64,000 nucleotides of DNA from Echeneis naucrates (GCF_900963305.1 NC_042520.1:6606170-6670169), one strand, 5' to 3'; numbered from the stretch's first letter, positions 1 through 11,630 are shown. The notes: generated by a model not told the origin, from the letters alone. Numbers and translations: made by a program.

Positions 1-779
1 ATGGATGTTGTGACCACAGAAACCTCCCCAAGTCTGTCCGCTCTGCTCTTCATGCTGAAGTGACTGATGTGTGGGAGGGGCATCACTGATGATGTGGTGC
101 ATCTGGATTGGCTGCTTCACAGGAAATTGAAGATGGCTCCACTGCCTTTGTGAATCACTTTGATATGAAGATGTATTTTGTCTGCAGTTGAACAACAAAA
201 GCAACAGTCGGATGAGGATCTGTCATTTCAGTGCTCACATCCTCACAGTTCAGAGAGGTCGAATCAAACAATGTCAGGAAAAACACAAAGACTTTTTTTT
301 ATCATCATTCTTTTCTCAACAACCTCAAACAAAAATGCTGCTGAACTTTTTGTTTCATTGATCACATGTTTAAACGTGCCGATAAACTTCTTTGGATGTG
401 ATCATGAGCTGTGTTTGGTTTGATGGATCAGACTTTGGGACAAAAAGGCATTACTGATAATATCATGTCGACATGTGAGAGGGACAAAACCTGTGAAGCA
501 CAAACAAATTGCACCTGCTGTACTTTTTGACACGTGGCTCGTGGTATCTGAGGTTATTTTTTAAATATGTCATATTTCTTATTTAGGAATATAAATAAAC
601 TGCAATTAATTATGACCTACACTTAAACTAAAATGTTGTAGATGATTGCACATTCACTGCACTTTGCATCATATCTCATCACCAGCTGAGTGAACTTTCA
701 GAGCCAGTTACAGAAACCCACCATGAAAAAAAGTTTGTTTTCAGGGTTGTTTTTTGTGTTTAGACAGGAAAGATAGTGA
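1..779 (+). other. Upstream flanking block of NITR gene 1
   Basis: This non-coding block repeats, with few changes, upstream of gene 2 (4622-5522), gene 4 (12776-13689), gene 5 (minus, about 26541-27490) and gene 8 (minus, about 53943-54900). It contains an 81-codon open frame that lacks an ATG start. I see no exon, RNA gene or mobile element in it. It is best read as the far-upstream part of the duplicated gene unit. Confidence 0.6.
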
Positions 780-931
780 TAATATTTCCACTGTGGTGGC
801 ACAGAGAGACACCAGTGTAATGACTGACCAATCAGATTGCTCTCATATTGTTCCCTCCCCTTCATACGACTACATTAAGGGAAATTATCTTCAACAGAGT
901 TTAAAATAACTGCTGTCTTAAGTGGATTAAC
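780..931 (+). promoter_or_regulatory. Promoter of NITR gene 1 (type P1)
   Basis: A CCAAT box lies at 828-832 in GACCAATCAG, and a TATA-like TTTAAAATAA lies about 30 bases before the ATG. Farther up, CCACTGTGGTGG near 788-799 contains a RUNX-type TGTGGT core next to an ETS-like TTCC. The stretch CATACGACTACATTAAGGG marks promoter type P1, shared by genes 1, 2, 4, 5 and 8. The factor assignments are inference from motif shape. Confidence 0.5.
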
Positions 932-2765
932 ATGAAAATGTTGATCATATTTCATCTTTTGTTCTTCCTCAGAGCAGGACGTAAGTAGATAAAGTCAACT
1001 TTTCTCACGAATATTGTGTAACCTAGGTTTGAAAACATCACTTTAGAAATGATGTGAATCTGTCTCTGTTATTAATCAATCTAATTAATTAATCTGCTCC
1101 ATTTAATTGTATCTTCAGGGTGCACAGATGATCTACTCTTTGACAGAAAGACTGTTGGTGTTGGAGAAGATGTGAATTTGACATGTAAACGCCAAGTTAG
1201 CCACATGGGCAAGTTATTTTGGATCCGGCTTGTTTCTGGAAACTTAGCTGAACTCTTGGGAGGAACATATTCATTTGATCATAATTTTGTTAATAAGACT
1301 CTTCGTTTTGCAACAAAACAGGAAACTGGAACTTTTCTTCTGCATATTCATGAAACTGAGCAAAGTGACACTGGACTGTACTACTGTATAAAAGTCGAAG
1401 GCTTACTTATGAAGTTTTTAAAAGGAACATTTCTGAGGATTAAAGGTAAATTTAATTCAGTACACACACTGTTCACAATCATCAAAATTGTAGACATGTT
1501 ACTGGCAAACGTTTACAAACTACGTATAAAGAGTCTTTTCATTTTGGTAATTTTTAGTTTTGTTTAGATGATCAAAAGTAATTTCACATATTTTTTTGTG
1601 TCTGTATTTCTCAGGGGCAGAACCTGAGATCACCACCAACTTTCAGCTTCCTCCATCTGATCCAGTCCGTCCAGGAGACTCAGTGACTCTTCAGTGTTCT
1701 GTCCTCTTTGACTCTGAGAAGAAAACATGTCCAGGAGATCACAGTGTGTACTGGTTCAGAGCTGGATCAGATGAAGCTCATCCCAGTTTCATTTACGCTC
1801 ATGGAAACAATAGAGATCATTGTAAAAAGAGTCCTGAGTCTGAGTCCACACAGAAATGTGATTACTTCTTCTCCAAGAACGTCAGCTCCTCTGATGCTGG
1901 GACTCATTACTGCGCTGTGGCCACGTGTGGAGAAATTTTATTTGGAAATGGAACTAAACTGGAGATTGAAGGTAAAAGTGGAATATTTTTATATAATTGC
2001 TCAAATTGCATATTTTTGTGTTTAATTTCAGAATGTAGAATTTAAATCTTATTTCACACAGGAGTTATTTATATTTTAACATCCAATCAAATCATAATAA
2101 ACTTAAATTCTTTGGTATAATTATTATTATTATATAATTTCAGAGAACATGATGGATCTCCAGAGGACCAACACACTTCTGTTGGTGTTATGTGGTACTT
2201 TGGCTACAGCTCTGATTGTTACTGTCTTCCTGTTTTATATGAAGAAGAAAACTTCTGATTGTTCCAAAGGTAGTAGAAGTTGACGGAGACGTCTGTTCTT
2301 TTTACTACATATCTGCTGCCTGTTCTCTTGCTCATAAGTCTGATAGTCACATTTATCTTCATTTTCACCAACGAGAAGAACAAATGTGACTGTTGTAATG
2401 GTAATATACCTAAATCATACTTGTCTTTCCATCAGTAAACCTCTCCTGCATCCTGACTGACTGATATTTATATATTTTCTGTTTCCTGCTCCAGCTGCTG
2501 CTGTCCTGCACAAAAACAGAGGACAACAGACGAGTCAACAGGTGAGGAATTTAAATGTTGGACTGATGTGAACAAAAAAGAAGATTCAGCTTTTTCACCT
2601 TCATTTCTCTATATATTTCTCCAGAGAGGGAACGACAATGCATGGATTTATTCTTCTGCCATCTACAGCGTGATAAAAACTGGAAGTTGTTCATTAAAGG
2701 ATGCAAAAGCAGCAGAGAGAGAGAGGACCTTCACTGCTATGAGAGCTTTTGGGATGGATCAATGA
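932..2765 (+). CDS. NITR gene 1: two-Ig-domain immune receptor, tail type B
   Basis: Six coding exons: signal 932-980, V 1119-1445, I 1615-1971, transmembrane 2144-2269, tail1 2495-2541, tail2 2625-2765, all with consensus-like splice sites and matching phases. The signal peptide is MKMLIIFHLLFFLRAG. The V domain (CTDDLLFDRK...) has its Cys pair in NLTCKR and YYCIKV and ends in the J-like FLKGTFLRIKG. The I domain has six cysteines and ends FGNGTKLEIEG. The membrane segment has no charged residue and is followed by KKKTSDCSK. A second transmembrane-like exon relic lies at about 2283-2400 in the TM-tail1 intron. The tail carries WIYSSAIYSVI, an ITIM-like tyrosine pair with Ala instead of Ile/Val/Leu/Ser at -2. 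A polyadenylation signal AATAAA lies at 3073-3078. This V sequence is unique in the window. The NITR assignment rests on domain order, J-like motifs and the cysteine pattern. Confidence 0.85.
2270..2400 (+). pseudogene. Relic second transmembrane exon of NITR gene 1
   Basis: From about 2283 one frame reads TETSVLFTTYLLPVLLLISL, then IVTFIFIFTNEKNKCDCCN, ending at a GT donor at 2401 in the same phase as the first transmembrane exon. It is a complete membrane segment with a Cys-rich juxtamembrane stretch. It begins only about 13 bases after the first transmembrane exon, with no room for an intron, and reading on from that exon gives KGSRS and a stop. It looks like an exon that lost its acceptor when a different TM exon was fused in front of it. 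The same arrangement occurs in genes 4 and 8. Confidence 0.65.
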
Positions 2766-4621
2766 ATGAATGTGTATTTGTGCTGTATAACGGCAGATAT
2801 GATCCAAAATGCTATTTTATATCTGTCTGATTGGTAATATTGTCAAAAAATTCATTTTGAACTGTTCTACACTTGAAACTTTCCAGATAAAACACTGGAT
2901 GATGAGTGAAAGCACCGATCACAGTTTGGTGTTTGAAACTGGTAAAATTACAGACATGAATTTTTTTATATCCAACTTTATTTTTCACATCATGATTTTA
3001 GTAACAATGTTTTACTTAATGCTGATTGAATTCTTTAGTTTTGTCTGCTTCATTGAAAAAACCAAACAGAGTAATAAATTGTTCTCTGCACACATTTATG
3101 CTCATAGTGTTTATTTTTTAACAATTAAATTCTTCTCAACTGCTCATGATTTTGCAAACATGCAACAGAAAATAATTTCTCTACGTAAAGATAGATCTTC
3201 CAGGAAGTGGCCAGTTGTAACGATGAAATGTGATCTTTGTCACCCACGAGGCTCATTATTTTCATCTGGTGGACAGAATAACAGTGTTGGTGTTTGAATG
3301 TCTTCATGATTTCATTCACACCAGAGAAAAGTTTTTAGTTCTTCCATTTGAACTGTTATCACAGACCAGTCTGGCATCAGTCAAGATAACAGCAGTCTGT
3401 ACATCTTGTGTGCATTTTGGTCTTCTGGTTAACAAAGAGGTTGGTGTGGTAGAGATGTGGGGAGCGACCTACAGAAAGGGGGCTGGAGCCAATCGCAGCT
3501 GACAATGGGCGAGCAAACACCCTGAAGAGGTCAGCGGTCGATATCAGGGCCGACATATAAAGGAGGACGAGCATTTACACTCACACTCAGGTCACATATT
3601 AATCCAAAGATGAATGTCTCTGGACTGGGAGGAAGCCAGAGAAGCCAAAAACACAAAAAAGGAAACAGAGCCGGTCAAATGATTTCTATCGCCTTCTTGC
3701 AGGTTCAGTTTGTTTAGATGAATAAAACAGGACAGAAAATATTTTGCACAAATCAGCATCACTGTGTCTCTCCAGTTAAAAAGGACAACACAACACTGTA
3801 AAGAGCATTTGACTGATCCACAGATGACTTTTTGTGTTCAAGCTGAAGGGAATCATCATTTGGATTAAAATGAGTTCTTTTGCTCACACACATAACTTCC
3901 TTTCATTCTTTCTTTTGCTTGTAGAAAAAAATGTTTATGTTAATAGACTCAAAGAGAGAAAACTTGATGCTGTAGGTACAATTCATCATGTCTGCCTTGA
4001 GAACAACAAGCAAAGCCACATGCAGCAGCTACAGTCACAGTCACAGGTTGAGGTGGGACATTTCTCCCCCTCTGACCGACCACACAAGTTTTTCACTCTC
4101 AACAGACCTGACCAGAAAAAAACACATAACTACAAGTACATGCAGCTTTAGTTTTTAACCAATCACACTATCTTCAAATGATTTAGTGCTTCATTTTAAA
4201 TGTGAATATATTCATTCATTACGTCCGGCTGCCAAACTTGTGTTTCAATAATGAAACTTAACATCTCAGTACAAACTGCTGCTCTCAGGAAAAGAGCCTC
4301 CTGAGCACCTCCCCCTCTGACAGCAGCTACCAGAGAGCAGCAAACCGTTAAAAGGTCTGAGCAAAAATGGCCGCAATGTAACATGACTGAGAAAGTGTGT
4401 TTGTCTCCATTCCTCCTTTTACATCTCCTGTTGGTTACTGAGGTATTATTATTAATTATAAGAGTAATACTACTATTTTAAAGTGATAAGCAGCAGTAAA
4501 AGTTGAGCTAAAATACAGAGAGAGAGGAATAAAGGCCTCTTGGTAATTACACCTCAAGAAAGACATCAGAAGTTTTCACTGTAAGAGTGCTGCTCTGTTC
4601 TGTAGAGAACAAGTGAAGAGA
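2766..4621 (+). other. 3' flank of NITR gene 1, duplicated block
   Basis: The 3' untranslated region runs to about 3100. The rest is non-coding and recurs after gene 4 (15687-22050, split by two insertions) and after gene 8 (minus, about 49250-51817). Between about 3430 and 3660 there is an old copy of the short tRNA-like fish repeat (pieces such as CTGGAGCCAATCGCAGCTGA and TGAATGTCTCTGGACTGGGA). I see no gene in it; the open frames present are not conserved as proteins. Confidence 0.6.
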
Positions 4622-5522
4622 CTACAGAGGATGGATGTTGTGACCACAGAAACCTCCCCAAGTCTGTCCGCTCTGCTCTTCATGCTGAAGTGACTGATGT
4701 GTGGGAGGGGCATCACTGATGATGTGGTGCATCTGGATTGGCTGCTTCACAGGAAATTGAAGATGGCTCCACTGCCTTTGTGAATCACTTAGATATGAAG
4801 ATGTATCTTGTCTGCAGTTGAACAACAAAAGCAACAGTCGGATGAGGATCTGTCATTTCAGTGCTCACATCCTCACAGTTCAGAGAGGTTGAATCAAACA
4901 ATGTCCGGAAAAACACAAAGACTTTTTTTTATCATCATTCTTTTCTCAACAACCTCAAACAAAAATGCTGCTGAACCTTTTGTTTCATTGATCTCATGTT
5001 TAAACGTGCCGATAAACTTCTTTGGATGTGATCATGAGCTGTGTTTGGTTTGATGGATCAGACTTTGGGACAAAAAGGCATTACTGATAATATCATGTCG
5101 ACATGTGAGAGGGACAAAACCTGTGAAGCACAAACAAATTGCACCTGCTGTACATTTTATCTCTCATGGAAAGTGAATTAACGCACACACAAGATGAACA
5201 ACGCAGAAATATGCAGTGTTGTGTCAGATTGTCTATTCATGCCTCAAAGGCACAAATTTTCTAAAATTGACCTCCATTTGGTAAAAATGACACGTAGCTG
5301 GTGGTGTCCGAGTTTATTTTTAAAATATGCCATATTTCTTATTCAGGAATATTAATAAACTGCAAGAAATTATGATGCAAACTTAAACTAAAATGTAGAT
5401 GATTCACTGTTTGCATCATATCTCATCACCAGCTGAGTGAACTTTCAGAGCCAGTTACAGAAACCCACCGTGAAAAAAGCTTGTTGTGATGTTTTTTGTG
5501 TTTAGACATGAAAGATAGTGAT
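4622..5522 (+). other. Upstream flanking block of NITR gene 2
   Basis: Near copy of the block at 1-779. It has an extra stretch at about 5150-5290 that the gene 1 block lacks but the gene 4, 5 and 8 blocks share. No exon or mobile element is visible. Confidence 0.6.
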
Positions 5523-5673
5523 AATATTTCCACTGTGGTGGCACAGAGAGACACCAGTGTAATGACTGACCAATCAGATTGCTCTCATATTGTTCCCTCC
5601 CCTTCATACGACTACATTAAGGGAAATCATCTTCAACAGAGTTTAAAATAACTGCTGTCTTAAGTGGATTAAC
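5523..5673 (+). promoter_or_regulatory. Promoter of NITR gene 2 (type P1)
   Basis: CCAAT box at 5570-5574, TATA-like TTTAAAATAA just before the ATG, and the RUNX/ETS-like CCACTGTGGTGG about 140 bases upstream. It is almost identical to the gene 1 promoter although the 3' half of gene 2 belongs to another subtype. Confidence 0.5.
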
Positions 5674-7338
5674 ATGAAAATGTTGATCATATTTCATCTT
5701 TTGTTCTTCCTCAGAGCAGGACGTAAGTAGATAAAGTCAACTTTTCTCAAAATGTATTCTGCAGTCTATGTTTCAAATTTGATAATAATCTTTTTGTATC
5801 AGTTTAGATCTAGAGATATGTGCCTCTGTCTCTGATTTTAATTCCTGATCTATTTAATGGTATTTTTAGGATGCACAGATGAAATGATCTTTGAGACGAA
5901 GACTGTTGGTGTTGGAGAAGACGTGAAGTTGAAATGTCCCCGTCTGAATTCTACTCAGAGCCTAAAGCAGACCACATTATTTTGGATCCGACTTGTTTCT
6001 GGAAACTTTCCTGAAATCTTGGGAGGAACATTTTCATTTGATTATGACGGTGTGAATGAGAGTCCTCGTTTTACAGCCAAACAAGAACCTGGAACTTTTC
6101 TGCTGCATATTAACAAAATAGAGTCAAGTGACACTGGAATGTACTACTGTATAGATACAGAAACGCTTGACCTGAAGTTTTTAAAAGGAACATTTCTGAG
6201 GATTAAAGGTAAATTTAATTCAGTACACACACTGTTCACAATCAAAACTGTAGACTTAACATGTTGCTGGCAAACGTTGATGTAAATTCCCCTACAAACT
6301 ACATATAAAGAGTCTCTTCATTTTCGTAATTTTTAGTTCTATTTAGATGATCAAAAGTCATTTCACATATTTTTTTGTGTCTGCATTTCTCAGGAGCAGA
6401 ACCTGAGATCACCACCAACTTTCAGCTTCCTCCATCTGATCCAGTCCGTCCAGGAGACTCAGTGACTCTTCAGTGTTCGGTCCTCTTTGACTCTGAGAAG
6501 AAAACATGTCCAGGAGATCACAGTGTGTACTGGTTCAGAGCTGGATCAGATGAAGCTCATCCCAGTTTCATTTACGCTCATGGAAACAATAGAGATCATT
6601 GTAAAAAGAGTCCTGAGTCTGAGTCCACACAGAAATGTGATTACTTCTTCTCCAAGAACGTCAGCTCCTCTGATGCTGGGACTCATTACTGCGCTGTGGC
6701 CACGTGTGGAGATATTTTACTTGGAAATAGGACTAAACTGGAGATTAAAGGTAAATGGAGAATATTTTTATATCATAGTGACAATCTAGACGTAACATGT
6801 ACTCTATTTATATTTTATTTTTACAAACATGTTATTGATATCTTCACATCCAATCAAATCACAATGAACTTTAATTCTTTGGTTCATATATAATTTCAGA
6901 TAACATGATGGATCTCCAGAGGACCAACACACTTCTGTTGGTGTTATGTGGTACTTTGGCTACAGCTCTGATTGTTACTGTCTTCCTGTTTTATATGAAG
7001 AAGAAAACTTGTGATTGTTCCAAAGGTAGTAGAAGTTTCTTAAATATCAAAGAGTATTTTGCTGAAGACAACCTGACTTGATTTCCATTTGTCCGTTGTG
7101 TAACCATCTCTCGTCTTCACTCTATACAGCTGCAGATGCTGCAACAGTCAGCACTGATCAGAGAAGTCAGCAGGTAAGATTATTGTCATATATTCTTCCT
7201 GAATATGATTTGTTTTAATGGCATTAATCTCATAACCTTCTTCAATATTCTCAGAGAGATGAGGACCGACTTATTTACTCCGCTCCAACCTTCACCAGGA
7301 GGAAAGCTGCAAAAGTGGAGAGAAGGAATGCAAAATGA
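5674..7338 (+). CDS. NITR gene 2: mosaic receptor with shortened tail
   Basis: Exons: signal 5674-5722, V 5870-6208, I 6394-6750, TM 6900-7025, tail1 7130-7173, tail2 7255-7338. The V domain is of the type found in genes 5 and 8 (CTDEMIFETKTVGVGEDVK). The tail and 3' flank match genes 7 and 10. The I domain ends LLGNRTKLEIKG, so the J-like glycine is replaced by Arg. Tail2 carries LIYSAPTF but stops at 7336-7338 (TGA where genes 7 and 10 have CGA). This cuts off the in-frame EETIYSGVRAL that follows to 7374 and so removes the last tyrosine motif. The membrane segment is uncharged. It is likely a functional surface receptor with reduced signalling, or an early pseudogene; the sequence does not decide. 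Confidence 0.8.
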
Positions 7339-7374
7339 GAAGAGACTATCTACTCTGGTGTCAGAGCTTTGTGA

Positions 7375-8919
7375 TTGCTTAGAACTGATTTGTTTTGATT
7401 TGTTTTGAGGTAATTTCTCTTTGGCTTTGTATTTTTTGTCAGCGTAACTTCAGATGTTGTAAAAATCTTTCCTGAACTGTATGACATTATTTTTGTAAAA
7501 TGGCGTTGATCATGGGGCATAAATATTCATAATTAAATGTCTAATGGCTTTGACAACACCTGACTGCACTGGTGTTCATTCATTCTTACCTCTTTTCTCA
7601 GCATTTTTTGCTGAAAGAAAATGATCTGTGATATGTTTTTCTGTGACTTTGTGGGTCATTGTAGAAGTTACTGGCAGAAAATTCACTGATGACAATACAG
7701 TATTCACTGCAAGGCCTTCATCTAAAATTAGGTTGGTTGTTTTATGTCCATTGTTCTCTCTATGAAGCTTTGTGTGTTGATTTTGTTTACAGGTGTTGGA
7801 CACAATCTTGTTTCAGGGATCATTGTCGTAGTCAAATCAATTGTGTACACACTCTTCTATTTCTATCATCAAGGATACTCTGAACAAGTTGCCAGTCTAT
7901 TCAAGGGCCGACATATAAAGACAGTCAATAATTCATGTTCACACAGTTCTGTGGGAAATTTATAGTCACACATTAACCGATATGTAAATATCTTTGGACT
8001 GTGGGAAGAAGAGAGCAGCAAACTGCTAAAATGTCTGAGCAAAAATGGCCGCGATGCAAAATGACTATGAAAGTGTGTGTGTCTGTTTGTACATCTCCAG
8101 CTCGTTTTCATCTTTTAAATGATAAAGCTGCAGTAAGAGCTCAGCCTTCTGGGGCTAAAATAGAAAGTGAGAGAGGAAGAAAAGTTTGAAACCACACACA
8201 CAACAGTGCTTCAGTTTCCGTGCATCTTTTGTTCATCAGCACTGACTGTGAATCTGAGTGTATTTGTGTCAGAAGCAACAAACAGTTTGAACACACAAAG
8301 AGCTTCATGTACAAAGCAGAACTCAGAATATGTGACAGTAAGTTTTTTTCTGACTCGATGTGTGTAACCATGTTTGTGTGTCATGTTAACAGGACTGGAC
8401 CCATCAGTTTGTATCAGTTGTATGTTGGCCGTGATGGCGACCACAAACTAGAAATGTGTTGATCCCACATATTCATGATAACACATATTTATTATTCTGT
8501 TCTATCTATAAATTGTCAGCCTTAATACACAGCTACCTCCACTCCACTTCAGTCATATTTTGTGACCAGACTTTGAGGTATTGTCCTGGACAACACCACA
8601 AACAGTCTCACTGTTACTGACAGTCTTTCTGCTGTACTCAGCATCAGACATGATTTATTCATACCAAGCACTATTATATCTTCATGATGTTACTGCAAAC
8701 TGTCTCTGAATCTGTTTTTATGATATCGTAAGAGTGCCGTTCTGCTGCTGTGTTTCAGCAGCGCTCTGAAAAGAAGTGAAACAAGTAGAGAGGATGGATG
8801 CTGTGACCACAAACACCTCCTGAAGTCTGTACTCTGCTCTTCATGCTAAAATGACTGATGTGTGGGAGGGTCATCACTGATGATGTTCAGTGTCTGACTT
8901 GGCTGGTTCACAAGATACA
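7375..8919 (+). other. 3' flank of NITR gene 2, duplicated block
   Basis: Non-coding block that recurs after gene 7 (minus, about 31215-32700) and gene 10 (minus, about 58790-60280). Around 7880-8020 there is a degraded piece of the tRNA-like fish repeat (TCTTTGGACTGTGGGAAGAA). Several 60-80 codon open frames exist on both strands, but they are not kept as proteins between copies. No gene is supported. Confidence 0.55.
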
Positions 8920-9190
8920 CTGTGCTGCTAAAAGTATTGGCTCACGTGCCTTGACTGGAATATAAACATTCTTAATCCAAAGAGTTTAACATGATGTCGG
9001 TCCATCCTTTGCAGCTATAACAGCTTCAGCTCTTCAGGGAAGGCTTTCCAAAATGTTTAGGAGTGTGTTTATGGGAAGTTTTGACCATTCTTCCAGAAGC
9101 GCATTTGTTGGAACAGGAAGACTCCATCCCCAGCTTTGAATTAAATCTAATTATGTCATCAAACTCAGTTTACGCCACAGAATGATGAAA
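8920..9190 (-). mobile_element. Tc1/mariner-type transposon remnant, internally deleted
   Basis: Read on the minus strand this ends in the Tc1-type terminus GAGCCAATACTTTTAGCAGC then ACAGTGTA. It contains the transposase 3' end region (AAATGCGCTTCTGGAAGAAT) and the GCTGTTATAGCTGCAAAGGA segment. Compared with the copies at 30785 and 58360 it lacks about 190 internal bases between the CTTCCTGTTCCAA and AAATGCGCTTCTGG segments. It sits in the upstream block of gene 3, just as the larger copies sit upstream of genes 6 and 9, so the insertion predates the cassette duplication. Confidence 0.75.
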
Positions 9191-9605
9191 ATGACAACAT
9201 CTGTTGGCCCAAAATAAAAAGTGCAACGAAAACAACAGCCAGATGAGGATTGTTTTCAGTTCAGTGCTCACATCTGCAGAGTTCAGAGGTCAAATCAAAG
9301 GACATCAGGAGAAAAAAGAAAAGACTGGTTTTTAACCACAATATATTTTTTTTCTCACAGTCCTCAAAAAAAAAGAAATGCTGTTGAACATTTTAAACCT
9401 GGAAAAAACTCAGTCATTTTATAAAATTATCATTATTTTTTGTGAAAATTTTCCATGAAATTGTGGATTATTGCAAAACTTACTTTCCACACAATTTAAG
9501 GTCATCTGCTGAGTTAACTCTCAGTGACAGGTATGAAAACTCACCGTGAAGGAAATTTTTTCATCAGTGTTGTTTCATGTGTTTAAAACGGAAAGAGTAT
9601 CAATA
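9191..9605 (+). other. Upstream block of NITR gene 3
   Basis: Non-coding, AT-rich and homologous to the blocks upstream of genes 6 and 9, but clearly different from the type-1 upstream block of genes 1, 2, 4, 5 and 8. No gene or element is visible. Confidence 0.5.
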
Positions 9606-9756
9606 ATATTTCCACTGTGGTGGCACAGAGGAACGCCAGAGAAATGACTGACCAATCAGGTTGCTCTCACATTGTTCCTGCCCCCTTCATATGTCTTCTT
9701 TAAGGGAAGTCATCTTCAATAGAGTTTAAAATAACTGCTGTCTTAAGTGGATTAAC
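9606..9756 (+). promoter_or_regulatory. Promoter of NITR gene 3 (type P2)
   Basis: CCAAT box at 9652-9656, TTTAAAATAA before the ATG and a CCACTGTGGTGG motif upstream. The stretch CATATGTCTTCTTTAAGGG marks promoter type P2, shared with genes 6 and 9. Confidence 0.5.
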
Positions 9757-11630
9757 ATGAAAATGTTGATCATATTTCATCTTTTGTTCTTCCTCAGAGC
9801 AGGACGTAAGTAGATAAAGTCAACTTTTCTCAAAATGTATTCTGCAGTCTACGTTTCAAATTTGATAATAATTTTTTTGTGTCAGTTTAGATCTAGAGAT
9901 ATGTGCCTCTGTCTCTGATTTTAATTCCTGATCTATTTAATGGTGTTTTTAGGATGCACAGATGAAATGAATTTTGATTCTGTTGTTGTTGGAGAAGACG
10001 TGAAGTTGACGTGTCCTCGCCAAACATCTGATTACTCTGCAACCTTATTTTGGATCCGACTTGTTTCTGGAAACTTAGCTGAACTGTTGGGAGGAACAAA
10101 TTCATTTGATGATTATCGTGTTAATAAGAATCCTCATTTTACAACAAAACAAGAACCTGGAACTTTTCTTCTCTATATTAATGAAACAGAGCAAAGTGAC
10201 ACTGGACTGTACTACTGTATAAAAGTCAGAGACTTAGATATGAAGTTTTTAAAAGGAACGTTTCTGAGGATTAAAGGTAAATTTAATTCAGTACACACAC
10301 TGTTCACAATCAAAACTGTAGACTTAACATGTTGCTGGCAAACGTTGATGTAAATTCCCCTACAAGCTACATATAAAGAGTCTCTTCATTTTCGTAATTT
10401 TTAGTTCTATTTAGATGATCAAAAGTCATTTCACATATTTTTTTGTGTCTGCATTTCTCAGGAGCAGAACCTGAGATCACCACCAACTTTCAGCTTCCTC
10501 CATCTGATCCAGTCCGTCCAGGAGACTCAGTGACTCTTCAGTGTTCGGTCCTCTTTGACTCTGAGAAGAAAACATGTCCAGGAGATCACAGTGTGTACTG
10601 GTTCAGAGCTGGATCAGATGAAGCTCATCCCAGTTTCATTTACGCTCATGGAAACAATAGTGATCATTGTAAAAAGAGTCCTGAGTCTGAGTCCACACAG
10701 AAATGTGATTACTTCTTCTCCAAGAACGTCAGCTCCTCTGATGCTGGGACTCATTACTGCGCTGTGGCCACGTGTGCAGAAATTTTATTTGGAAATGGGA
10801 CTAAACTGGAGATTGAAGGTAACTGCAGCCTACTTTTAAATTAGCATTGATAAATTTGAAAATTTCTTAGCTCAATTTTAGAAGCTTGTCTATTTATAGC
10901 CTGTTTCATAAAAATGTTGAAACAATACGTTCACATCCTATGAAATTATGATCAACTAATTATGTTATTGTTGTCTTATTTCGATTGTGAAATAAGGATG
11001 TTTATCTGTTTAATCTTAGAATGTTTGTCAGCATTTTTATTTTCTCATCCAATCAAATCACGATTAAGTTTCTTTCTTTGTTCCCTAAGTTACTTCAGAA
11101 AAGAACCTAATTGAATTGCAGAGGACCATCACGCTTCTGTTGGTGTTATGTGGTACTTTGGCTACAGCTCTGATTGTTACTGTCTTCCTGTTTTATATGA
11201 AGAAGAAAACTTGTGATTGTTCCAAAGGTAGTAGAAGTTTCTTAAATATCAAAGAGTATTTTGCTGAAGACAACCTGACTTGATTTCCATTTGTCCGTTG
11301 TGTAACCATCTCTCGTCTTCACTCTATACAGCTGCAGATGCTGCAACAGTCAGCACTGATCAGAGAAGTCAGCAGGTAAGATACATGAGAAAAGACAGAA
11401 CTGGATAAGTTATTAACATTTCTTCTTCCTGAATATGATTTTTTCTGAACTCTCACCATCATTATCATTAATCTCATAACCTTCTTCATTATATATCTTC
11501 TCAGGGAGATGAGGACCGACTTACTTATTCTGCTCCAACCTTCACCAGGAGGAAAGCTGGAAAAGTGGACAGAAGGAATGAAAAAGCAGCCGAGAAAGAG
11601 ACGGTGTATTCTGGTGTCAGAGCTTTGTGA
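9757..11630 (+). CDS. NITR gene 3: two-Ig-domain immune receptor, tail type A
   Basis: Exons: signal 9757-9805, V 9953-10276, I 10462-10818, TM 11099-11227, tail1 11332-11375, tail2 11505-11630. The V domain (CTDEMNFDSVVVGEDVKLT...) appears identical in protein to that of gene 4, although promoter, TM exon and tail differ. The I domain ends CAEILFGNGTKLEIEG. The TM exon starts EKNLIELQRTITLLLVLC and has no charge in the membrane segment. Tail type A carries LTYSAPTF and ETVYSGVRAL; TVYSGV is ITIM-like with Thr at -2. The stop is at 11628-11630 and AATAAA at 11669-11674. All splice phases match. This looks like an intact gene. Confidence 0.87.

Noticed and set aside
178-423. 81-codon open frame repeated upstream of five NITR genes (178, 4808, 12965, minus 27267, minus 54659)
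   Set aside because: It has no ATG start (TTG at that place), no known motif and no splice context. Its conservation is explained by recent block duplication.
781-800. Possible V(D)J recombination signal (CACTGTG, complement of CACAGTG) in the promoters
   Set aside because: It lies upstream of the gene, not next to a V exon; no nonamer at 12 or 23 bases was seen, and the J-like motif is already inside the V exon.
1708-2025. About 100-codon frame overlapping every I exon (MTLRRKHVQEITVCTGSELD...)
   Set aside because: It is the alternative frame of the I exon and is conserved only because the exon is.
932-2765. Alternative identities: T-cell receptor, CD8, polymeric Ig receptor-like or CD300-like
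   Set aside because: Two Ig exons each ending in a J-like GT motif, the six-cysteine second domain and the multigene array fit NITRs better; no constant domain is present.
2809-3297. 162-codon frame after gene 1, with relatives after genes 4 and 8
   Set aside because: It is 3' flank sequence of the NITR genes; copies differ by indels and stops and show no protein constraint.
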